Source: Kiloniellaceae bacterium (GTDB lineage: Bacteria > Pseudomonadota > Alphaproteobacteria > Kiloniellales > J153). From it: 64,000 nucleotides of DNA. Both the position numbers and the translations under genes were made by a program. The first letter of the stretch is position 1. Each line of letters starts with the position of its first letter. Below are positions 44,219 to 52,447 of the stretch, piece after piece. The notes beneath the pieces are model-generated. The model saw nothing but the letters and a program-made list of their open reading frames with translations, was not told the origin of the DNA and made no database searches. The stretch is taken from assembly GCA_021776095.1 (NCBI GenBank), contig JAJFGO010000002.1, positions 1 through 64,000 of the forward strand, given 5' to 3'.

Positions 44219-45046
44219 ATGGTCATGGCGACTAGGCACTGGACCCTTGACGATATCCCCTGGTCTCGCTTCGACCCGGCCAAGATCGATCCGGAGATCC
44301 TGAAGGTCGCTAAGGCGGCCAGCATGGTCGAATACAACGGCGCCGACTACGCCACCTATTTGTGTAACGTCTTTTCCGACGATCCCGCGTTTCAGGAGGC
44401 CGTACGCGTCTGGGCGCGCGAGGAGGTGCAGCATGGACAGGCGCTCGGACGTTGGGCCGAAATGGCCGATCCCGGCTTCGATTTCGACACCTGCTTCAAG
44501 CGCTTCACCGCGGGCTATCAACTGCCCCTGGAAGCCACGCGGTCCGTACGCGGCTCGCGCAGCGGCGAGTTGGTCGCCCGCTGTATCGTCGAGGTCGGCA
44601 CCTCGTCCCACTACTCGGCCCTGGGCGCGGCTTGCGAGGAGCCGGTCTTGCGCGCCATCTGTCGCCATATCGCGGCCGACGAATTCCGCCACTACAAGCT
44701 GTTCTACACACACCTGAAGCGCTACCTGGCGGCGGAGAACATCGGCCGCCTGCGCCGGGTCGCGGTCGCCCTGGGCCGGATCGGCGAGAGCGAGGACGAC
44801 GAACTCGCCTACGCCTACTACGCCGCCAATGCCGCGCCGGGCGAGCCCTACGATCGCAAACGCTGGTCGCGCGCCTATGCCGCCCGGGCCTTCACGCACT
44901 ACCGGCCGGAACACGTAGAACGCGGCATCGCCATGGCCTTTAAGGCGGCGGGGCTCGATCCCCAGGGTCTTTTGGCGCGGATGGCGGCGCGCGCCGGCTA
45001 CCGCCTGCTCCGCGCGCGCGGCCGCCGCCTGGCCGCGGCCGCCTAA
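44219..45046 (+). CDS. Ferritin-like di-iron domain protein
   Basis: A 275-residue mostly helical protein with a ferritin-like metal site. The visible ligand candidates are ExxH in REEVQHGQAL, a glutamate in IVEVGTSSHYSAL, and ExxH in ADEFRHYKLF. The pattern of two ExxH helices plus additional Glu is typical of di-iron carboxylate proteins. Aromatic clusters around it resemble acyl-ACP-desaturase-like and AurF-like enzymes, not iron-storage ferritins. The C-terminal tail is basic and Arg-rich. Two ATGs six bases apart could start it. It lies about 100 bases after atpC on the same strand and converges on rppH. Its substrate is unknown. Confidence 0.75.
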   Translation: MVMATRHWTLDDIPWSRFDPAKIDPEILKVAKAASMVEYNGADYATYLCNVFSDDPAFQEAVRVWAREEVQHGQALGRWAEMADPGFDFDTCFKRFTAGYQLPLEATRSVRGSRSGELVARCIVEVGTSSHYSALGAACEEPVLRAICRHIAADEFRHYKLFYTHLKRYLAAENIGRLRRVAVALGRIGESEDDELAYAYYAANAAPGEPYDRKRWSRAYAARAFTHYRPEHVERGIAMAFKAAGLDPQGLLARMAARAGYRLLRARGRRLAAAA

Positions 45047-45180
45047 GGTCCTAAGGCCTTGGCTAGTCCAGGCAAAAAATGGGCCGCCCTACTTGGCCGG
45101 GCCCCGGACCTTTAGGCTGGGGCCGAAGCAGCCGTCCGCGACAGCCTCTGTCGCTGACATTAGCGGCCGGGTGTGACCGC

Positions 45181-45245
45181 TAGAGCAGCATCCGGTCCGT
45201 TGGAATCGCTTTCAGCGATCCAAGGGATCGGATAAAGCTGCTCTA
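45181..45245. repeat. Imperfect palindrome, REP-like element 1
   Basis: Starts TAGAGCAGC and ends GCTGCTCTA. The arms continue with partial complementarity (TTGGAATCGCT against AGCGATCCAA), so the whole 65 bases can fold into one long imperfect hairpin. It sits in the 308-base gene-free gap between the convergent ferritin-like gene and rppH, next to a second palindrome. The rest of that gap (45047-45180 and 45321-45354) holds nothing I can recognise. Such pairs resemble dispersed intergenic palindromes of alphaproteobacteria and could also act as a bidirectional terminator. Confidence 0.7.
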
Positions 45246-45258
45246 CCTCATTGAAGAG

Positions 45259-45320
45259 TAGAGCAATTTCATCTGAACGAATCGAACCGTATCGGTTCTA
45301 TTTGTTCAGATATTGCTCTA
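45259..45320. repeat. Imperfect palindrome, REP-like element 2
   Basis: Starts TAGAGCAAT and ends ATTGCTCTA. The inner arms pair as ATCTGAAC with GTTCAGAT and GAACC with GGTTC, giving a 62-base imperfect hairpin. It shares the outer TAGAGCA/TGCTCTA ends with element 1, 13 bases away, so the two form a matched pair. This arrangement is typical of mobile or REP-type palindromic units in intergenic space. Confidence 0.75.
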
Positions 45321-45354
45321 GGTGGCTGTTATGTGATTCTTTCACGCCGTAGCT

Positions 45355-45864
45355 TCAGCGAGTCTGCAACGCGGCGACCAGGTCACGGAATTCCTCGACC
45401 ACGGCCTCGTAGAGCGGCCGTTTGAAGGCCACGATCAGGCTGGACAGCTCGTCCAAATCGGCCCAGCGCCAGGCGCTGAATTCGGGGTGCTTGGTGGCGA
45501 TGTCGATGTCCGACTCGGTCCCTTCGAACAGCATGGCGAACCACTTCTGTTCCTGCCCGCGATAGCGGCCGCGCCAGACCCGGGGCACCAGTTCGGCCGG
45601 CAGGTCGTAACGAACCCAGTCCCGGCTTTCGGCCAGGACTCGCGCCTTGCCGGTGCCGGTCTCCTCTTCCAGTTCGCGCAGCGCCGCCGCGCGCGGCGCC
45701 TCGCCGCGGTCGATACCGCCTTGGGGCATCTGCCAGGCCGCGCCGGGCGCGTCGATCCTTTGCGCCACGAAGATCTGGCCGGCGGGGTTGAGCAACATGA
45801 TTCCGACCCCACGCCGATAGGGCAGTTCGGCGATTTTCCGGGGCCGATTTTTCTTGGCGCTCAC
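45355..45864 (-). CDS. rppH: RNA pyrophosphohydrolase (Nudix hydrolase)
   Basis: A 169-residue Nudix protein that removes pyrophosphate from the 5' end of mRNA to start decay. The N-terminal block is LPYRRGVGIMLLNPAGQIFVAQR. The Nudix box is GGIDRGEAPRAAALRELEEETG, broken here only by normal variation, and GQEQKWFAMLF and EFSAWRWADLDEL follow as in RppH. The GTG start overlaps the TGA of the deacetylase gene upstream (GTGA), indicating coupled translation; the open frame beyond it is unrelated. It is the last gene of the long minus-strand cluster. Confidence 0.93.
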   Translation of the reverse strand: MSAKKNRPRKIAELPYRRGVGIMLLNPAGQIFVAQRIDAPGAAWQMPQGGIDRGEAPRAAALRELEEETGTGKARVLAESRDWVRYDLPAELVPRVWRGRYRGQEQKWFAMLFEGTESDIDIATKHPEFSAWRWADLDELSSLIVAFKRPLYEAVVEEFRDLVAALQTR

Positions 45865-47075
45865 TGCGTGTCGCTGTCGCGCGAGGCGGTTTGGCGTGCC
45901 ACCCGATCGGCTGCCACCGTGCTCAGCGGCGCCAGGACGAAGCCGCGGGTTTGAACCTCGGCGGCCCAGGCGCGCAGGCGCTCGATGGTGGCCGGATAGG
46001 GTTGTCCGATGGCGACCGCGAAGCCCTCGGTCCGCGCAATCCGTTCCAGCTGCGTCAGGCGCGCGTCGATCGCCACCCGGCTGACCTGTGCCCGGTCCAG
46101 GAAGCGATCGTTCACCGCATTGGCGAGACCGATTTGCTGGGCCAGCGGCCCGGCCACGCTGGTTTCGCTGGCGCGGCTGTCGAGGAACAGCAGGCCCCGG
46201 GTCTTCAACTCGTTCAGGATCGGGGTCATGTGCGCCTCCGAGCTGAGGAAGCGCGACCCCATGACCGCGGTGACGCCGACGATCCCGGTTGTCCGGCGCA
46301 AGGCCCAATCCAGACGTTCCAGGTTCTGCCGTTCGGATAAGGCGGTCAGCAGGGCCTGGGGTCCCGGATCATCCTCGGGATAGCTGGTCGGCTCCATGGG
46401 CAGGTCGAGCAGGACTTCGTGCCCGCTCACCCGGGCCAGCGCGATCCACTCGTTCAGACGCCGCGAATAGGGGGTAAAGGACAGGGAAATCGGGCCGGGC
46501 AGTTGCTTGATCGCCGCCTCCGTCGCGGCCGATGACATGCCCAGACCGCTCACCACAATGGCGATCCGCGGCCTGGTGTCCGCCGCATCGAAGGGCAGGG
46601 CATTGCGCTGCCAGGGCGGCAGGATCGCCGGGGCGGTGACTTGCGGCAGGGCCGCCTCTTGGGTCGTGCTTGGGGCGGGGGGGGCAGGCGCTTTGGGCGC
46701 TTCAGGGGCCGCTTCCGCTTCGGCCTGCGCCGTGGCTTCGGTCGCCGGCGCGGGTTCGGTCTCTGTAATGTCTGCGGCCGCGCCGCTGCCCGCTGGGTCC
46801 GGTGCCTCGACCGTCGGTGGCGGTGGGGCCTCCTTCTCCACCTCGGGCGGTGCTGCCGGCGCCTCGCTTTGGGCAACTTGCGGGCTCTCGTCCACCGGCG
46901 CGTCGGGTAGGGCGAGTGCGACTGCGCGCGGGCCTAGGGGCTGGGCCGGTTGCTCGGGCAGAAACAACACATAGCCGATGCCCGCGCCCAGGCCGCCCAG
47001 CAGCGAGAGCCAAGACACGAGTAGGGCCAGCCCGGCCGCCCGGGCACCAAGAGATCGCGGAGCCGCAGCGTTCAA
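45861..47075 (-). CDS. Divergent polysaccharide deacetylase family protein (YibQ-like)
   Basis: A 404-residue protein. Residues about 12-35 form a membrane anchor (GLALLVSWLSLLGGLGAGIGYVL). A low-complexity Pro/Ala/Glu-rich linker of about 100 residues follows, and then a COG2861 divergent polysaccharide deacetylase domain. Readable domain parts are PRIAIVVSGLGMSSAATEAAI, ISLSFTPYS, HEVLLDLPMEP, GVTAVMGSRFLS and GLLFLDSRAS. The protein is probably anchored in the inner membrane with its domain in the periplasm. It lies between ctpA and rppH, and the ctpA-envC-deacetylase set is a recurrent envelope cluster in proteobacteria. The catalytic activity of this family is not proven. Confidence 0.85.
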   Translation of the reverse strand: MNAAAPRSLGARAAGLALLVSWLSLLGGLGAGIGYVLFLPEQPAQPLGPRAVALALPDAPVDESPQVAQSEAPAAPPEVEKEAPPPPTVEAPDPAGSGAAADITETEPAPATEATAQAEAEAAPEAPKAPAPPAPSTTQEAALPQVTAPAILPPWQRNALPFDAADTRPRIAIVVSGLGMSSAATEAAIKQLPGPISLSFTPYSRRLNEWIALARVSGHEVLLDLPMEPTSYPEDDPGPQALLTALSERQNLERLDWALRRTTGIVGVTAVMGSRFLSSEAHMTPILNELKTRGLLFLDSRASETSVAGPLAQQIGLANAVNDRFLDRAQVSRVAIDARLTQLERIARTEGFAVAIGQPYPATIERLRAWAAEVQTRGFVLAPLSTVAADRVARQTASRDSDTQ

Positions 47076-47104
47076 TTGCTCCTCCGCCCGCTGGGTTCAG
47101 GCGA

Positions 47105-48406
47105 TCAATTGACCGCCCGCTCGCGGACCAACGCCAAGCCGCGCAGCAGGTCCAAAGCCCGGGCCAACTGGTAGTCCTGCGGTCGAGCCCTAGGCGTTTC
47201 GCCCTCCGCCTGCGGGGTTGTCTCGCTCGGCGGCGCGGCTTGGCTCGGCGCAGCTTGGCCCTGAGGTACGTCCAGAGCGCCGCGCAGGTCCGATTCCTTG
47301 GTCCGTGCGCGGGCGTCGATCTCCTCGATCTTGGCCTGCTCGACCTTGATATCGGGCGTGATTCCGGTGCCCTGAATGGAGCGGCCCGAGGGCGTGTAAT
47401 AGCGCGCCGTGGTCAGGCGCATGGCGCCGCTGCCGCTAACCGGGATGATGGTCTGGACCGAGCCCTTACCGAAGGACGTCGTCCCCATGATGATCGCCCG
47501 CCGGTGATCCTGCAGCGCCCCGGCCACGATCTCGGACGCCGAGGCGGAGCCGCCGTTGATCAGGACCACGATAGGCAGGCCCTTGGCCAGGTCGCCGGCT
47601 CGCGCGTTGTAGCGTTGCGCGTCGTCCGGGTCGCGGCCCCGGGTTGAGACGATTTCGCCCTGCTCGAGAAAGGCGTCCGACACGGCGATCGCCTGATCCA
47701 GCAAACCGCCCGGATTGTTGCGCAGGTCGAGAACAATGCCGGTTAGCTCATCGCCGATGTCGGCGTTGCGCTTCTTGAGTTGGGCCTCCAGACCGGGGGC
47801 GGTCTGCTCGTTGAAGGTCGTGATGCGGACATAGGCGACCTTGTCCTCGGGCCGGCCGCGGACCGAGGTGATCTTGATGACGTCGCGGGTGATAGAGACA
47901 TCGAAAGCGTCGCGCCCTTCGCGCCGGATGGTCAGCTTGATGGTCGAGCTGATAGGGCCGCGCATCATGTCAACCGCCTCGTTGAGGCTCAGACCCTGCA
48001 CCGGCTTGGCGTCGAGGTGGGTGATCAGATCGCCGGCCTCGATCCCGGCCCTGAAGGCGGGCGTGTCATCGATCGGCGAGACCACCTTGACCAGTCCGTT
48101 CTCCATGGTGACCTCGATACCCAGGCCACCGAATTCACCCTTGGTCTGGACCCGCATGTCGCGGAAGGAATCGGCGTTCAGGTAGCTGGAGTGGGGGTCG
48201 AGGGACGACAACATGCCTTGGATCGCAAGCTCGATCAGCTTTTGGTCGCTGACCTCCTCCACATAGTCGGCGCGCACGCGCTCGAACACGTCGCCGAAGA
48301 GTTTTAGCTGACGATAGGTCTCCGACCGGCTCTCCTGGGCGGAAATTCCCATGGGAACGAAACTGATAACGACGGCCAGGATGGCCGCAATTTTAAATCT
48401 GCGCAT
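47105..48406 (-). CDS. ctpA: Carboxyl-terminal processing protease (S41 family)
   Basis: A 433-residue periplasmic serine protease. A signal sequence (KIAAILAVVISFVPMGISAQ) is followed by the N-terminal helical region (YVEEVSDQKLIELAIQGML) and a PDZ domain (GGLGIEVTMENGLVKVV; AGIEAGDLI). The peptidase domain contains the catalytic Ser in GGSASASEIV and Lys in GTTSFGKGSVQT. It shares one base with the end of envC (TAATG). In Gram-negative bacteria CtpA-type proteases degrade peptidoglycan hydrolases or their activators, which suits its place next to envC. Confidence 0.95.
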   Translation of the reverse strand: MRRFKIAAILAVVISFVPMGISAQESRSETYRQLKLFGDVFERVRADYVEEVSDQKLIELAIQGMLSSLDPHSSYLNADSFRDMRVQTKGEFGGLGIEVTMENGLVKVVSPIDDTPAFRAGIEAGDLITHLDAKPVQGLSLNEAVDMMRGPISSTIKLTIRREGRDAFDVSITRDVIKITSVRGRPEDKVAYVRITTFNEQTAPGLEAQLKKRNADIGDELTGIVLDLRNNPGGLLDQAIAVSDAFLEQGEIVSTRGRDPDDAQRYNARAGDLAKGLPIVVLINGGSASASEIVAGALQDHRRAIIMGTTSFGKGSVQTIIPVSGSGAMRLTTARYYTPSGRSIQGTGITPDIKVEQAKIEEIDARARTKESDLRGALDVPQGQAAPSQAAPPSETTPQAEGETPRARPQDYQLARALDLLRGLALVRERAVN

Positions 48407-49794
48407 TAGCCTCGCACCTTATCGCCAGTTGTTGCCAGCCAGGGCAGCGGATTGATCGGCTGTCCTGCATGGCGCAATTCGAGATAGAGCTCGGGCCCCG
48501 CACCACGCGGGCCACCCAAAACTCCGACAGGTTCTCCGGCAAGCAGCCATTGACCGACCACGGCGTCGATCCGCTCAAGACCGGCTAGAAGGGTATGATA
48601 TCGCCCGCCGTGCTCAATGATCAAGATTTGCCCGTAACTTCGGAAAATTCCGGCGTAGACAACCTTACCGTCGTAGGGCGCCACAACCTGTGCGCCCTTG
48701 CGCGCGGCGATCACAATGCCGTGGGCGGCGCGGCCGTCGGCTTGGGTCTGGCCGAAGCGGGATTTCATCTTACCCCGCGCCGGCATGACCAAACTGTGCC
48801 CTGAGGTTGGGAAGGACCGGATGTTGGGCGGCCGTGCCAAGGCGATCTGCGCGCCAGCCCCGGGTTTTTCAACCTCTGCGGTTCGGTCCTCTGAGGTCTG
48901 AGCCTTGGGGGCCGGCGGCTTAGGCGCGGGCGGCTTGGGCGCCTCGGCCGTCTGGGAGTCCGCTAGGCGTTTTGCGGCGGCTTCGCGCTCGCGCGCTTCC
49001 TTGGCCAGGCGGGCGGCGATTTGCTTGGCGGCGCGCGCGCGTGCCGCCTGTTCCTCGGCCTCTTGCTTGGCCCGGGCCGCAGCCTCGCGCTCGACCTTCT
49101 CCATCAGCTCGCGCAGGTCTTTGGCTTTGGCCGCCAGGCGCGCGGCGCGGCCGTCCGCGGTTTTCTGCTCGGCGGTGGCGGCGGTGCGGCTCCGGCTCTT
49201 GCGCTCTATCAGGGCGCCTAGGCGGGTGCGCTCCTTGGCCAGGTCTTGCGCGGTTTCCGCCAGTTGGCCGCGCCGGGCCGTAATTTCTTGGCGCAAGCTG
49301 GACAGCTCGCTCAGCTCCGCGCGCAAGGTCGCGGCGCGCTGCTCGATGGCGGGGATCGCGGCGCGCAGCAGGATGCCGCTACGCACGGTGTCGATGGGTG
49401 GACCCGGCGAAAACAACAAGGCATCGCTGGGCTGCAGGGCGATTCGCTGCAGGGCGGCCAATGTCTGACTCAGTTGGCCGCGCCGGGTGGCCAGTACTTC
49501 GGTCTTTTCGGCCTCCTCGCGCTCCAACTCGGCCAGTTGCGCCTCGATCGCGCTAAGCCGGGTCTCATGGTCTTGGGCCTTGCGCGCGGCCGATACGGTT
49601 TCGACCCGCAGGGCTTGAATCTCTCGGGCCAGGGCCTCGGCCTGGCGGCGCATCTCCTCGGCCCGGCTTTGGTCCTGGCGCAGGGCGCGCTCGACGTCCT
49701 CCAACTCGCTCACCCCGGCTCGCACAGGCGCTAGGGCAGCGCACATCAGCACGCCGATCAGGATGAGCTTGGCGCCGTGCCGGTTCGCGCTCAC
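48406..49794 (-). CDS. envC: Murein hydrolase activator EnvC-like (degenerate M23 domain)
   Basis: A 462-residue exported protein: a signal peptide, then about 250 residues of coiled coil interrupted by a hinge, a Pro/Ala/Lys linker and a C-terminal LytM (peptidase M23) domain. The LytM domain (SLVMPARGKMKSRFG; AHGIVIAARKGAQVVAPYDGKVVYAG; IIEHGGRYHTLLAGL) has lost parts of the zinc site. The usual HxGID is HGIVI and the final YAH histidine is missing. That is expected for EnvC, which activates amidases during septum splitting instead of cutting murein itself. It is 19 bases downstream of gpmI and overlaps ctpA. Confidence 0.9.
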   Translation of the reverse strand: MSANRHGAKLILIGVLMCAALAPVRAGVSELEDVERALRQDQSRAEEMRRQAEALAREIQALRVETVSAARKAQDHETRLSAIEAQLAELEREEAEKTEVLATRRGQLSQTLAALQRIALQPSDALLFSPGPPIDTVRSGILLRAAIPAIEQRAATLRAELSELSSLRQEITARRGQLAETAQDLAKERTRLGALIERKSRSRTAATAEQKTADGRAARLAAKAKDLRELMEKVEREAAARAKQEAEEQAARARAAKQIAARLAKEAREREAAAKRLADSQTAEAPKPPAPKPPAPKAQTSEDRTAEVEKPGAGAQIALARPPNIRSFPTSGHSLVMPARGKMKSRFGQTQADGRAAHGIVIAARKGAQVVAPYDGKVVYAGIFRSYGQILIIEHGGRYHTLLAGLERIDAVVGQWLLAGEPVGVLGGPRGAGPELYLELRHAGQPINPLPWLATTGDKVRG

Positions 49795-49813
49795 TTGAGA
49801 GCGGCCTCACCGG

Positions 49814-51373
49814 TCATTGCGCGGCCGAAGATTGGGCGAGGGCCGGACGCAAAAGGCAGCGCCCGGTCATTTCCGCCGGCTGGGCCAAACCCATGAGCGC
49901 CAGGACCGTCGGCGCGATATCGGCTAGGCGCCCGTCGGTCAATGCGCCGACCCCGGCCGGCGCATTGACCAGGATCGCCGGCACCTTGTTCATGGTGTGC
50001 GCGGTATGGGCTTGGCCGGTCGCCGCATCGGACATTTGTTCGGCATTGCCGTGGTCGGCGGTGATCAAGAGGGTTCCGCCGGCCTTGGTCAGTGCCGACT
50101 CGACCCGGCCCAGACAGGTATCGACCGCCTCCGCCGCCGCGATCGCCGCCTGCAAGTTGCCGGTATGGCCGACCATGTCGCCGTTCGCGTAGTTGACCAC
50201 GATTAGGTCGAAGCGCCCGCTCTCAATGGCGCCGACCAACTTGTCGGTCAATTCGGGCGCCGACATTTCCGGCTGCAAGTCGTAGGTCGCGACCTTGGGC
50301 GAGGGGATCAAGATGCGTTCCTCGCCGGCGAAGACCGCTTCGCGGCCGCCGTTCAAAAAGAAAGTAACGTGCGCGTACTTTTCGGTCTCCGCGATGCGCA
50401 ACTGCGTCAGCCCCGCATCGGCCACCACCTCGCCCAGGGTGTGGCGTAGATGGAGCGGCTCGAACATGGTGCCCAAAAAAGGGTTCAGATCGTCCGAATA
50501 TTCGACCAGGCCGACGGCGGCCGCGAAGCGCACGGTTCGATCGCGCGCGAAACCGTCGAACGCGGGGTCGAGTAGGGCGGCCAGGATCTCGCGCACCCGG
50601 TCGGCCCGGAAATTGGCGCACAGCAGGCCGTCGCCGTCGGCCATGCCGGTAAAGCCCTCGATCGCGGTCGGGCGCACGAACTCGTCGGCCAGGTCGGCTT
50701 CGTAGCTTTGCTCGACCGCGGCGATGGCGTCGGGCGCCCGATCGCCCCGGCCGGCGACCAGGGTTTCGTAGGCCAGGGCGACTCGCGCCCAGCGCTGGTC
50801 GCGATCCATGGCGTAATAGCGCCCAATGACCGTCGCGATCCTGGCTGCCGGCGCCTGGTCTCTGAACCGCCCGATATAGTCGAAGGCGCTACGCGGCGGG
50901 GTGTCGCGGCCGTCCAGGACGGTATGAACCGCCACCGGGACACCGGCCCCGTGAAGAATGTCCGCCAGGCACGCCATATGGTCCTGATGGGAATGTACGC
51001 CGCCGGGCGACATCAGGCCCAGGATATGGGCGGTGCCGCCACTGGCCTTCAGCTTGGCGATAAAGTCGCGCAGGGCCGGGCGTTTGGCCAAGCTGCCGTC
51101 CTCGACCGCCCGGTCGATGCGCGGCAAGTCCTGCATCACCAAACGTCCGGCGCCCAGGTTCATATGCCCGACCTCCGAGTTGCCCATCTGGCCGCTGGGC
51201 AGGCCGACCTCCTGCGCCGAGGCATCGATCAGCGCGCGCGGGCAGCCGGCGCGGAATCGGTCCAGGGCCGGGGTGCGGGCCTGGCGGATGGCGTTATCCT
51301 CGGGGTCCTCGCGGTGGCCCCAGCCATCCAGGATGCACAGGACTACGGGGCGCGGAGGGCTCGTCTCGGTCAT
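49814..51373 (-). CDS. gpmI: 2,3-bisphosphoglycerate-independent phosphoglycerate mutase
   Basis: A 519-residue, two-metal phosphoglycerate mutase that interconverts 3- and 2-phosphoglycerate. The alkaline-phosphatase-like core has ILDGWGHRE, the phosphoserine nucleophile Ser66 in GNSEVGHMNLGAGR, DGRDTPPRSA, YYAMDRDQRW, NYANGDMVGHTGN and ITADHGNAEQM, which supply the manganese ligands. Length is normal. It lies between rlmH and envC, an order found in many alphaproteobacteria. Confidence 0.97.
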   Translation of the reverse strand: MTETSPPRPVVLCILDGWGHREDPEDNAIRQARTPALDRFRAGCPRALIDASAQEVGLPSGQMGNSEVGHMNLGAGRLVMQDLPRIDRAVEDGSLAKRPALRDFIAKLKASGGTAHILGLMSPGGVHSHQDHMACLADILHGAGVPVAVHTVLDGRDTPPRSAFDYIGRFRDQAPAARIATVIGRYYAMDRDQRWARVALAYETLVAGRGDRAPDAIAAVEQSYEADLADEFVRPTAIEGFTGMADGDGLLCANFRADRVREILAALLDPAFDGFARDRTVRFAAAVGLVEYSDDLNPFLGTMFEPLHLRHTLGEVVADAGLTQLRIAETEKYAHVTFFLNGGREAVFAGEERILIPSPKVATYDLQPEMSAPELTDKLVGAIESGRFDLIVVNYANGDMVGHTGNLQAAIAAAEAVDTCLGRVESALTKAGGTLLITADHGNAEQMSDAATGQAHTAHTMNKVPAILVNAPAGVGALTDGRLADIAPTVLALMGLAQPAEMTGRCLLRPALAQSSAAQ

Positions 51374-51423
51374 GCCGCAGTATATATGTTGATTCGGGCC
51401 GATTCCCTAAGGTTTTCGGGCCA

Positions 51424-51906
51424 TCAGCCGCGATGGTAGGGGTGCCCGGTCAGGATGGTTTGGGCCCGGTAGAGCTGCTCGGCCAGCATCGCCCGGACCA
51501 GCATGTGAGGCCAGGTTTGGGGCCCCAGGGACAGCACCAGCGCGGCCTCGGCGCGAAATTCCGGGTCCAGCCCCTCGGCCCCGCCGATCGCAAAGGCGGC
51601 CTCGGCCGTGCCCGCGTCGCACCAACGGCCCAACAGCGCGGCGAAGTCCTCGCTGGATAGGGCCTTACCCCGGCTGTCCAGGGCGATCAGGCGGGCGCCG
51701 GGGAGGATCGCCGCACGCAGCAATTCGGCTTCGCGGCGCATGAGTTCGCTGGGGGCCAGGGGGCGCCGGTCCTCGACCTCCTTAAGGGTCAGGGGGCCCA
51801 GGGGACCTCGAATCCGCTGCGGGTTCAGGCGCGTGGCGAACTCGGTGTAGAGCTCGCGCGCCGGCCCCGCCTTGGCCCGCCCGACGGCGGCCAGGGTGAG
51901 TTTCAT
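51424..51906 (-). CDS. rlmH: 23S rRNA (pseudouridine1915-N3)-methyltransferase RlmH
   Basis: A 160-residue SPOUT-family methyltransferase that modifies helix 69 of 23S rRNA. It starts MKLTLAAVGRAKAGPARELY. The knot region has FAIGGAEGLDPEFR and LSLGPQTWPHMLVRAMLAEQLYRAQTILTGHPYHRG-type sequence, with the characteristic C-terminal PYHRG end. It follows rsfS, as is usual, and both act on the large ribosomal subunit. Confidence 0.95.
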   Translation of the reverse strand: MKLTLAAVGRAKAGPARELYTEFATRLNPQRIRGPLGPLTLKEVEDRRPLAPSELMRREAELLRAAILPGARLIALDSRGKALSSEDFAALLGRWCDAGTAEAAFAIGGAEGLDPEFRAEAALVLSLGPQTWPHMLVRAMLAEQLYRAQTILTGHPYHRG

Positions 51907-51962
51907 AGGATCGTCCTCGCTTCCCCGCCCCAGGCGACCTCATCCCGGGGCGGCCCCGGGCC

Positions 51963-52397
51963 TTAGACCTTGGCTAGGGGCCGTCCTGCCGCGGTGCCGG
52001 CGCTTGGAATATCGACCCCCCACATCTTTTCGAGCCCGTAGAACTCTCGAATTTCGGGCCGGAAAAGGTGGACGATGACATCGCCCCCGTCGATCAGGAC
52101 CCAGTCGGCGCGGGCCGCGCCTTCAACCGATACATTGGGCGCGCCGGCGGCCTTCAGCCGTTCGCGCAGATGCTCGGCCATGGACGCCACCTGCCGGCTG
52201 GAACGCCCGCTGGCGATGACCATGAAGTCCGCGATCGTCGATTTTCCGAGAAGGTCGATGGTGACGACGTCCAGCGCCTTGTCGTCATCCAGCGAGGTTT
52301 GGACCAGCTCGAGCAGCTTTTTGCTGTTGGCGAGCGGGTCATTCTTCGCGGCCCTACGGGGCCGCGCGGCCTTGGAGGCACTGATTTGGGTTATTAT
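51963..52397 (-). CDS. rsfS: Ribosomal silencing factor RsfS (non-standard start)
   Basis: RsfS binds ribosomal protein L14 and blocks subunit joining in poor nutrition. The frame encodes KKLLELVQTSLDDDKALDVV, then TIDLLGKSTIADFMVIASG, RQVASMAEHLRERL, DWVLIDGGDVIVHLF and PEIREFYGLEKMW, all family blocks. The first ATG in frame (52223) would delete the conserved DDDKALDVV part. Upstream of it, no ATG, GTG or TTG exists before the in-frame stop at 52418-52416. A strong AAAGGAG site (core GGAG at 52411-52408) points to an ATA codon at 52397 or 52394 as the probable start, giving about 144 residues. A sequencing error is the alternative. It lies between nadD and rlmH in the usual order. Confidence 0.85.
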   Translation of the reverse strand: MITQISASKAARPRRAAKNDPLANSKKLLELVQTSLDDDKALDVVTIDLLGKSTIADFMVIASGRSSRQVASMAEHLRERLKAAGAPNVSVEGAARADWVLIDGGDVIVHLFRPEIREFYGLEKMWGVDIPSAGTAAGRPLAKV

Positions 52398-52447
52398 GGC
52401 GCTCGGTCTCCTTTGCTATCACTCGGTATCGGGTGCGGCGGCCCTAC

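Noticed and set aside
48406-49794. EnvC-like protein read as an active M23 endopeptidase
   Set aside because: Key zinc-ligand positions are missing (HGIVI in place of HxGID, and no final YAH histidine), which fits an activator and not an enzyme.
51963-52223. Starting rsfS at the first ATG
   Set aside because: This would remove the conserved N-terminal strand and helix of the family; the same frame continues upstream with matching sequence and a good ribosome-binding site.
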